This document shows positions 38,388-44,570 of a stretch of 64,000 bases of DNA, in pieces. The stretch lies in NCBI RefSeq assembly GCF_900312995.1, contig NZ_ONZI01000001.1, positions 1-64,000 on the forward strand, written 5' to 3'. Positions within the stretch are counted from its first letter, which is position 1. Every line of letters begins with the position of its first letter. The stretch comes from Kushneria phyllosphaerae. GTDB lineage: Bacteria; Pseudomonadota; Gammaproteobacteria; Pseudomonadales; Halomonadaceae. Both the position numbers and the translations under genes were made by a program. Under the pieces are notes generated by a model that had not been told where the DNA came from, made no database searches, and saw only the letters and a list, made by a program, of their open reading frames with translations.

Positions 38388-39455
38388 TCAGTTAGTACCC
38401 GGGTGCTGTGCGTTGGCGCTTTTGGCCGCCTCGCGGGCTCGGCTAACGATATCGCCAAGTTTGCCTTCCCAGGTTTCATCCACTGACGCAGTCGCCTGGC
38501 GAAATGCCTGGGTATCCACATTGTTGATGGCAATAGACTTGTCACTGCGCAGTTTTTCCAGCAGCTCATCGGTCTGACTGATCAGGGTTTGACGTTCAAA
38601 ATCGGTGGATTCACGAGCCGCTTTCATGAGGGCCTCCTGGTTGTCTTTTGAAAGACGCTGCCAGGAGGCAAGTCCGATCACCACAGGGGTGGTTTCATAG
38701 CGATAGTCCGACAGCGACAGATACTTCTGCACTTCCTCCAGGTGCGAGGAGACGATGTTGACTACAGGGTTCTCCTGACCGTCCACGGTGCCCTGTTTAA
38801 GCGCTACGTAGAGCTCGCCAAAGGCCAGCGGCGTCGGGTTGGCACCCAAGGCGCGCAATGTATCGATGGTCACTGGATCCTGTGGCGTACGCATCTTCAG
38901 ACCCTTCATGTCAGAAGGCGACGTGATTGGGCGGACGTTGTTGGTGAACTGGCGCAATCCATTGTCCCACCAGGCCAGAACCTTAAAGCCGCGCTGCTCA
39001 GCCTGTTCGGAGACCTCGTCACCAATCTCGCCATCCACGACCTGCCAGGCCGCCTGCGGGGAGTCAAAAAGAAAAGGCAGGCCAAACACGTTGGCCTTGG
39101 GCACAATATTGGCCAGGGCACCCTGACTATTGGCACTCAGCCCCAGTGCACCGCTTTGTACCTGCTGCAGCATCTGTAAATCAGATCCCAGCTGTTCCGA
39201 CCCCTGAATGGTCAGCTCAAGCTCGCCCTTGCTGTATTCGTTAACCAGCTCGGCCATATGCTCGGCAGCCAGCGCCCTTGGGTTGCCCGGGGCAGCACCA
39301 TGCCCCAATACCAGCGTTTGTGCTGCCTGTGCACTACTTCCCATTAGTGCACTGGCCCCTAGCCCTGTTGCCAGGGCAAAGGTCTGACACCAGCGCCAGC
39401 CTTTCGAAAATCCCTGACTCCTGTTTTGCCGCCCACTCATGGTGATCCGCTGCAT
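38388..39455 (-). CDS. TRAP transporter substrate-binding protein (DctP)
   Basis: A 355-residue exported protein with an N-terminal signal (TFALATGLGASALMGSSAQA). DctP features are LGHGAAPGNPRALAAEHMAELV, LPFLFDSPQAAWQVVDGEIG, GLKMRTPQDPVTIDTLRALGANPTPLAFGELYVALKQGTVDGQENP, with the conserved ligand-binding Arg in KMRTP (KMRV in many) for carboxylates. It heads the TRAP operon, 83 bases before dctQ. The retained Arg suggests an acidic substrate such as a sugar acid. Confidence 0.92.
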   Translation of the reverse strand: MQRITMSGRQNRSQGFSKGWRWCQTFALATGLGASALMGSSAQAAQTLVLGHGAAPGNPRALAAEHMAELVNEYSKGELELTIQGSEQLGSDLQMLQQVQSGALGLSANSQGALANIVPKANVFGLPFLFDSPQAAWQVVDGEIGDEVSEQAEQRGFKVLAWWDNGLRQFTNNVRPITSPSDMKGLKMRTPQDPVTIDTLRALGANPTPLAFGELYVALKQGTVDGQENPVVNIVSSHLEEVQKYLSLSDYRYETTPVVIGLASWQRLSKDNQEALMKAARESTDFERQTLISQTDELLEKLRSDKSIAINNVDTQAFRQATASVDETWEGKLGDIVSRAREAAKSANAQHPGTN

Positions 39456-39544
39456 GATGCTGTCCTCGATCTGGCCGATGGAAACCTGCAGGCAGCCCCT
39501 TTGGCGCCGCCTTTACTCATGATTTAAAGCAATACACGGCGGCA

Positions 39545-39561
39545 TTGTTAACAGTCAACCT
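39545..39561. promoter_or_regulatory. 17-nt palindromic operator, copy 3 (TRAP operon)
   Basis: TTGTTAACAGTCAACCT, 90 bases upstream of dctP. The left arm TTGTTAAC is identical to one arm of the 36354 copy, and the right arm matches at six of eight positions. Confidence 0.65.
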
Positions 39562-39777
39562 AATCAATTGTTCGACTTTGGGCTTACTCATCAAGTAATT
39601 GTTTTCAAAGCCCTAAAATCGCCAAAAAAGGAACTCTAAGACCAAAGATTACGTCGTGGCGCTTCCAATTAAAAGTTTTGGTCAACCAATAAAAAGAACA
39701 GATGGCAACTCTAGCTGCCATATTTTTCTTCAAAAATTCTTTTATGGCCTGCTTGAACCAAGGTCTTATGTGATTCA

Positions 39778-39791
39778 TGGAAGCGCTTCTG
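39778..39791. promoter_or_regulatory. LacI/GalR-type operator-like palindrome
   Basis: TGGAAGCGCTTCTG, with the perfect 10-base core GAAGCGCTTC, resembles operators of LacI-family sugar repressors. It lies 59 bases before the split transketolase start. No LacI-family gene is in the window, so the regulator would be encoded elsewhere. Confidence 0.5.
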
Positions 39792-39803
39792 CAGACTATC
39801 CAA

Positions 39804-39820
39804 AATTGGTACTACCAATT
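39804..39820. promoter_or_regulatory. Palindromic operator before the split transketolase
   Basis: AATTGGTACTACCAATT, a perfect palindrome about one central base, 30 bases before the ATG at 39850. The TTGGT-ACCAA core is the pattern bound by FadR/UxuR-type GntR regulators. The GntR gene directly downstream (41816) is the obvious candidate binder (inference). Confidence 0.68.
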
Positions 39821-39849
39821 AATTGCAACCGCACCATTCGGGAGCTGAC

Positions 39850-40704
39850 ATGCAAGCACAGACATCAACACCTGATCGCGAGATTTCACTTGATGAACGC
39901 GCCTTCCGGATTCGCCAGAAAGCGCTAAGGATGGGCGAGGTCCAGGGACAGGGCTATGTCGGCCAGGCGCTCGGCGTCGCCGACGTGCTGGCGGTGGCCT
40001 ATTTCCATGCCACTCGCTATCAGGCGGACGACCCCGAATGGGAAGGTCGAGACCGTTTCCTGCTCTCTATCGGTCACTACGCCATCGCACTCTACGCCGC
40101 CCTGCTGGAAGCAGGCTTCGTGGCGGAAAGCGAGCTTGAAAGCTACGGCAGTGATGACAGCTGTCTGCCAATGTCCGGCATGGCGGCCTACACGCCGGGC
40201 ATGGAGATTACCGGCGGCTCGCTCGGTCACGGCCTGGGTATTGCGGTCGGCATGGCGCTAGGGCTCAAGCGCAAAAAGTCGGATTCGTTCGTCTACAACC
40301 TGCTCTCCGATGGCGAGCTCAATGAAGGCTCCACATGGGAGGCTGCCATGTCGGCCTCGCACCACAAGCTCGATAACCTCATCGCCATTGTGGACGTTAA
40401 CAATCAACAGGCCGACGGCCCCACACCCACCACATTGGGCTACGAGCCGCTGGTGGATCGCTGGGAAGCCTTTGGCTGGTACACACAACGTGTTGATGGC
40501 AACGACATCGAGGCGCTGGTAGAGGCCTTTGACAACGCCCGCAAGCACCCTGAGACCAAACCGCGCATGATTTTGTGCGACACGCTGATGGGCAAGGGCG
40601 TGCCGTTTCTGGAAGAGCGTGAGAAAACCCACTTCATTCGGGTCGATGCCGATGAGTGGCAAAAGGCACTGGAGGTGCTGGAAGCCGGATTTAAAGCATC
40701 CTGA
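39850..40704 (+). CDS. Transketolase, N-terminal (TPP-binding) subunit
   Basis: A 284-residue protein equal to the first domain of a transketolase. The TPP/metal motif runs from SDGELNEGSTWEAAMSA to VDVNN near residues 155-190; GGSLGHGLGIAVGMALG is the substrate-channel motif. GGAG precedes the ATG at 39850; the upstream open frame has no such site. It is paired with the C-terminal subunit 51 bases on. Two-piece transketolases often serve specialised pathways (for example apulose-4-phosphate or sulfofructose cleavage), separate from the pentose phosphate enzyme encoded at 47286. Confidence 0.9.
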   Translation: MQAQTSTPDREISLDERAFRIRQKALRMGEVQGQGYVGQALGVADVLAVAYFHATRYQADDPEWEGRDRFLLSIGHYAIALYAALLEAGFVAESELESYGSDDSCLPMSGMAAYTPGMEITGGSLGHGLGIAVGMALGLKRKKSDSFVYNLLSDGELNEGSTWEAAMSASHHKLDNLIAIVDVNNQQADGPTPTTLGYEPLVDRWEAFGWYTQRVDGNDIEALVEAFDNARKHPETKPRMILCDTLMGKGVPFLEEREKTHFIRVDADEWQKALEVLEAGFKAS

Positions 40705-40755
40705 GCCTTTATCTACCTTAGACGCCCTTCGCCATTTATCGCTGGAGTAGAAAAC

Positions 40756-41763
40756 ATGAGCCAGGCTCAACAGAACCAACCCCGCAAGAAACTGACCACG
40801 TCAGCGATGATTGCCTCCATCGCCGACGAAAATCAGCCAACCCGCCCGGCGCCCTTTGGCCATGCGCTGGTGGAGCTGGCACGTCAACGCGAAGAGATCG
40901 TCGGCCTGTCGGCGGATCTGGCCAAGTACACCGATCTGCATATCTTTGGTCAGGCGTTTCCGGACCGTTTCTATCAGATGGGCATGGCCGAGCAGCTACT
41001 GTTTGGTGCCGCCGCCGGCATGGCACGCGAAGGCTTTATCCCCTTTGCCACCACCTATGGTGTATTCGCCTCGCGTCGTGCCTATGATTTCATCGCCATG
41101 GGCATCGCCGAAGAGAAGCTCAACGTCAAGATCGCCTGCGCCCTGCCGGGCCTGACCACCGGTTACGGCCCCAGCCACCAGGCAACCGACGACGTGGCCA
41201 TCTTCCGCGCCATGCCCAACCTCACCATCATCGACCCGTGCGATGCGCTGGACATCGAGCAGGCCGTACCTGCCATGGTCGAGCACCAGGGCCCGGTCTA
41301 CATGCGCCTGTTGCGCGGCAAGGTACCGGTCGTACTGGATGACTACGCCGACTACCGCTTTGAGATCGGCAAGGCCAGGGCCCTGACCGAAGGCAACGAA
41401 GTGCTGCTGATTTCAGCAGGCTTTATGACCATGCGTGCGCTGGAAGCCGCCGAGCAGCTTCGTGCCGATGGCATTGGCGTGCGCGTGCTGCATTCACCAA
41501 CCATCAAGCCGCTGGACGAGCAGACTATCCTGCAGGAGGCGCAAAACAACGGCCGACTGGTCGTGGTGGCCGAAAACCATTCCGAGGTAGGTGGGCTGGG
41601 CGAAGCTGTGGCGTCCTTATTGATGCGACGCGGCATTAATGTGCCCTTCAAGCAGATTGCCCTGCCGGATGCCTTCCTTGACGCCGGCGCCCTACCGACC
41701 CTACACGACCGCTACGGTATTTCTACCGAGGCCATGGTGCGCCGCATCCGCGGCTGGATGTAA
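40756..41763 (+). CDS. Transketolase, C-terminal (pyrimidine-binding) subunit
   Basis: A 335-residue protein equal to the central and C-terminal domains of transketolase. The catalytic Glu that activates thiamine is in YQMGMAEQLLFGAAAGMAREG; GLTTGYGPSHQATDDVAIFRAMP is the family substrate-binding loop, and the C-terminal domain begins near residue 200. GGAG precedes the ATG. It needs the N-terminal subunit for activity. Ketol donor and acceptor are unknown. The adjacent tetrose genes make erythrulose or erythrose-4-P attractive, and transketolases are known to accept L-erythrulose as donor. Confidence 0.9.
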   Translation: MSQAQQNQPRKKLTTSAMIASIADENQPTRPAPFGHALVELARQREEIVGLSADLAKYTDLHIFGQAFPDRFYQMGMAEQLLFGAAAGMAREGFIPFATTYGVFASRRAYDFIAMGIAEEKLNVKIACALPGLTTGYGPSHQATDDVAIFRAMPNLTIIDPCDALDIEQAVPAMVEHQGPVYMRLLRGKVPVVLDDYADYRFEIGKARALTEGNEVLLISAGFMTMRALEAAEQLRADGIGVRVLHSPTIKPLDEQTILQEAQNNGRLVVVAENHSEVGGLGEAVASLLMRRGINVPFKQIALPDAFLDAGALPTLHDRYGISTEAMVRRIRGWM

Positions 41764-41815
41764 CACCAAAGCGGGTATTGTCCGTCTTTACATTGACGGG
41801 TCGGAAAATGCCAAA

Positions 41816-42568
41816 ATGGCTTCCGATCCTTTTAATTGCGACGTTGCCATGACCGATACCCTGCTGGCCCGCCTGCGCGAGCTGGTCACCATTACCCGAA
41901 TGGATGAACAGGGGCGGCTTCGGCTGCCCCCTGAACGTGAACTGGCCACGCATTTCGGCCTGCAGCGTTCAAGCCTGCGTGAACATCTGGCCACGCTTGA
42001 GCATCTGGGATTTATCGAGCGTACCCAGGGACGCGGCACTTTTCTGAAGATGCCAAAGCCGGATTTCGTCCAGCTCTATTTCGATCTGGCGCTGCAGTTG
42101 AACTATGTCTCGGTCGAGGCCCTTGAAAGTGCTCGCGAAATGATGGAGCGCGAAATCGTTCAGCAGGCCGCCAGGCTTGCCGAAGACCGGGACGTAGATA
42201 TTCTTGCGGCGCTATGCGATCGCATCAAGCATGCGACCAGTATCGAGGAAGGCATCAATGCTGATTACGAGTTCCACGAACAGCTGGCCTGGATGACCCG
42301 CAACCCGGTGATCATGATGCTTTTCCAGGGACTGGCCTCGGTGCTCAAGCAGGTGCTGCATCACCGCCGCGTGCTGGTCAGACGCTCTCGCGATAGCGCC
42401 GAACAAACCAATGCCACCCATGATGCCATTGTCGAGGCCCTGAAGGCGCGTAACCCCGAGGCAGCTCGCCAGGCCATGAGTGCGCATTTCGAGGTATGGA
42501 ACGAGCAGTCCCTGCGAATACAGAGTCTGCGCAGCGCTCCGGGAGCGCCAACAGTATCTCAGGACTGA
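41816..42568 (+). CDS. FadR/GntR-family transcriptional regulator
   Basis: About 250 residues, with an N-terminal winged helix (LPPERELATHFGLQRSSLREHLATLEHLGFIERTQGRGTFL) and an FCD domain with likely ligands in ADYEFHEQLAWMTRN, THDAIVEAL and SAHFEVW. The frame is open far upstream inside the transketolase gene. ATG 41816 (after TCGGAAA) and ATG 41849 are the realistic starts; the former has the better ribosome site. It lies 52 bases after the split transketolase genes and is probably co-transcribed. Its 3' end overlaps the convergent SorC gene by 10 bases. Confidence 0.85.
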   Translation: MASDPFNCDVAMTDTLLARLRELVTITRMDEQGRLRLPPERELATHFGLQRSSLREHLATLEHLGFIERTQGRGTFLKMPKPDFVQLYFDLALQLNYVSVEALESAREMMEREIVQQAARLAEDRDVDILAALCDRIKHATSIEEGINADYEFHEQLAWMTRNPVIMMLFQGLASVLKQVLHHRRVLVRRSRDSAEQTNATHDAIVEALKARNPEAARQAMSAHFEVWNEQSLRIQSLRSAPGAPTVSQD

Positions 42569-43530
42569 CGCGAGGCCTCGTCGAGATGCAAAAGGGTATG
42601 GGCGTTGGTGGCGCTGGTGGCCAGAACGTCGATCACACCGGTGCGCAGTGCCCCCAGGATGCCGGCGGCCTTGGTACTTTCACTGGCAATGGCGATGACT
42701 TCGGGAATGCGCGCCAGATCCGGGATGGTGAGTCCGATCACACGGCCCTGCATGGGCGTGCTGGAAGCGTGGCCGTTCAGATCTATGAAGTCATAGCCCA
42801 TCATGTCGCCGACCGTACCGGACAGGCGCGCCTCGGCAATTTCGGAGGGCGAGAACCAGCCCATGCGCACCATATTGCTGTCTTCGGACAGATCCCCCAC
42901 ACCGATCATGGCGATATCGGCGCGTCGGGCGCGATCGAGCGTCTGGCGCACGGTCGGGTTGTCCAGCATGGCATCGCGCAGCTCGGCACTGGCCACCATG
43001 GCGGGCGCATAGAGCGTTTCACTCTCGCCGCCGAATTTCGCCGCCAGCCGCCGACAGATGTGATCCGGGTTCATGTACTCCCCGGCGCGCAGCGAGCCGC
43101 CGATGGCGCAGATAAACGAGCACTGACGGGTGCGCTGGGTAAAGACGTTATCCGCCACGGTGCCGACGTTGCGACCCATGCCGACGGCCACCATGGTGCC
43201 GTCTTCCAGCGTACGCGAGAGGTGATCGGCCACCAGACTCGAAACCTCGTGACGCTGCTGGTCGGCATCGGCGCAGTCCAGCGCAATCAGCGCCCGGCGA
43301 ATGCCAAAGCGGCGGATCAGGGCCTGTTCGATCTCGGCGGCCACTGACGGATGATGACGCACACGAACATCCACGATGCCCTCCGTCTGCGCCCGCTTGA
43401 GCATGCGCCCGACCTTGATGCGCGACATGCCAAGACGGACCGCGATCGCCTCCTGAGTTTCACCCTGCATGTAGTACAGACTGGCAATCTCGGTCATCAG
43501 CACAATGTCGGGATCAGCACGCTCGGTCAT
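42559..43530 (-). CDS. SorC/DeoR-type sugar-binding transcriptional regulator (EryD-like)
   Basis: A 323-residue regulator. The N-terminal helix-turn-helix is YYMQGETQEAIAVRLGMSRIKVGRMLKRA; the C-terminal SorC sugar-phosphate-binding domain contains VGMGRNVGTVADNV, ICAIGGS, IAMIGVGDLS and GLTIPDLARIPEVIAIA. EryD, which controls erythritol use in Brucella, belongs to this family. A TTG-initiated extension exists; ATG 43530 has GGAG nine bases before it. Best candidate to bind the 25-nt palindromes near eltD, the ABC operon and the RpiB/kinase genes. Confidence 0.88.
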   Translation of the reverse strand: MTERADPDIVLMTEIASLYYMQGETQEAIAVRLGMSRIKVGRMLKRAQTEGIVDVRVRHHPSVAAEIEQALIRRFGIRRALIALDCADADQQRHEVSSLVADHLSRTLEDGTMVAVGMGRNVGTVADNVFTQRTRQCSFICAIGGSLRAGEYMNPDHICRRLAAKFGGESETLYAPAMVASAELRDAMLDNPTVRQTLDRARRADIAMIGVGDLSEDSNMVRMGWFSPSEIAEARLSGTVGDMMGYDFIDLNGHASSTPMQGRVIGLTIPDLARIPEVIAIASESTKAAGILGALRTGVIDVLATSATNAHTLLHLDEASRQS

Positions 43531-43590
43531 CAGAGACTGCTCCAAAAAAGGATCCTGCCCTGCTGTTGGCGCCTGGCAGGGTATCGATAT

Positions 43591-43617
43591 AAAAACGGCG
43601 CATCATGAGATGCGCCG
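43591..43617 (-). terminator. Intrinsic terminator after the RpiB-type gene
   Basis: Perfect 9-bp stem CGGCGCATC-ATGA-GATGCGCCG with a plus-strand A-run (43591-43595) forming the U-tract of minus RNA. It separates the isomerase transcript from the SorC gene, which therefore has its own promoter in 43531-43590. Confidence 0.88.
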
Positions 43618-43684
43618 CTGCGTCGTTCAACCCATCGTCTGTCAATCGGAGTCGATACATGCCCGACCCGACAGCCAGGGCATC

Positions 43685-44161
43685 TCAGCCGTTGGCGCCC
43701 TGGCCACGCTCGTATTCGTTGATACGATCGACCTTGGCCTGTGAGCCGCCCCCGCTGAACTCGCTTTCCAGGAAGGACTCGGCAATCTTTTTGGCCAGCT
43801 CGACACCGATGACGCGCGCGCCCATGGTCAGGATCTGGGCATCGTTGCTCTTGCGCGCGCGCTCGGCAGAATAGGTATCGTGCGCCTGTGCGGCACGAAT
43901 ACCCGGCACCTTGTTGGCCGAGATGGCCACACCAATGCCGGTGCCGCAGATCAGAATGGCGCGATCGACACGACCTTCCTTGACCGCATGGGCAGCGGCA
44001 AAGGCGATATCGGGATAAAGCACCGGTTCGGCATTATGGGTGCCGAAATCTTCGACCTCGTGACCCAGCGAGCGCACGTGCTCGACCATGGCCTGCTTCA
44101 TGTCATAAGCGGCTTCATCACATCCGAGTGCGACCCGAAGCTTTTTGGTCTCTGCTGTCAT
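43685..44161 (-). CDS. derI: RpiB/LacAB-family isomerase, likely D-erythrulose-4-phosphate isomerase
   Basis: A 158-residue sugar-phosphate isomerase. RpiB features are ALGCDEAAYDMKQAM (the usual GxDHAG is GCDEAA here), catalytic Cys region ILICGTGIGVAISANKVPGIRAA, and HDTYSAERARKSNDAQILTMGARV. The Glu in place of the first His is typical of the EryI/DerI branch as I recall it. With the DAK kinase and TPI-like gene next door, conversion of D-erythrulose-4-P to D-erythrose-4-P is the best guess. Ribose-5-P isomerase is the alternative. AGGAG precedes the ATG. Confidence 0.78.
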   Translation of the reverse strand: MTAETKKLRVALGCDEAAYDMKQAMVEHVRSLGHEVEDFGTHNAEPVLYPDIAFAAAHAVKEGRVDRAILICGTGIGVAISANKVPGIRAAQAHDTYSAERARKSNDAQILTMGARVIGVELAKKIAESFLESEFSGGGSQAKVDRINEYERGQGANG

Positions 44162-44223
44162 GATTTCTCCTGGTGAACGGTCACCGTCTACGTTGACACT
44201 TTTATAGCGTAGGCCTTACCGAT

Positions 44224-44248
44224 CATATGAACAAAGCGTATTCATATG
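44224..44248. promoter_or_regulatory. 25-nt palindromic operator, copy 3 (derI)
   Basis: CATATGA, an 11-base spacer, then TCATATG: perfect 7-base arms, 63 bases upstream of derI. Arm length, spacer length and sequence agree with the copies at 28831 and 33658 (CATWTGW-N11-WCAWATG). Confidence 0.75.
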
Positions 44249-44419
44249 AAAGACCCTGCCAGCTCATAACCTCGGCTCGTAAAAACGCTCTCAACTGCCG
44301 AAGATATCACCCCTTTGGGCATAAATACGCTGCCACACCCCCTACAAAGGGCGATAGTAAAACCAAAGTCTCATGCGAAGTGATCGGCCGCAGGGCTAAT
44401 ATAGTCCCAACGTTTCTAA

Positions 44420-44444
44420 CAAATGTACACGTCAGGATCATATT
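44420..44444. promoter_or_regulatory. 25-nt palindromic operator, degenerate copy 4 (kinase)
   Basis: CAAATGT, 11 bases, then TCATATT: 12 of 14 arm positions fit the consensus and the spacer is the same length. It lies 126 bases upstream of the DAK kinase start. Confidence 0.5.
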
Positions 44445-44570
44445 ATCGTTCTGACAATTTCCTGTTCGGGTGCGCATGCACGCGAAGGGGAGAGAGGCAT
44501 CAAACGTCCCTGCATCAAGGAGCAGCGCGCGATGCCCGGTCATTTTCGCCTTATCAGGAGTACGCCCGTC

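Larger units (their letters stand above)
39456..39849. promoter_or_regulatory. AT-rich divergent regulatory region TRAP / split transketolase
   Basis: A 394-base non-coding gap, clearly more AT-rich than its surroundings. It contains the 17-nt GntR-type palindrome at 39545, a TTGGTCAACCAA palindrome at 39678-39689, a LacI-type site at 39778 and the AATTGGTACTACCAATT palindrome at 39804. Several TTGG/CCAA motifs lie between. At least two regulators probably act here. Confidence 0.7.
44162..44570. promoter_or_regulatory. Divergent regulatory region derI / DAK kinase
   Basis: A 409-base non-coding gap. It holds two copies of the 25-nt palindromic operator, one facing derI (44224) and a degenerate one facing the kinase (44420). 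Nothing else coding is supported. Confidence 0.6.

Noticed and set aside
39850..44161. Sulfoquinovose sulfo-transketolase pathway
   Set aside because: A split transketolase and an RpiB-family isomerase are present, but no sulfoquinovosidase, sulfoquinovose isomerase or sulfolactaldehyde enzyme is seen. The kinase and TPI-like partners point elsewhere.
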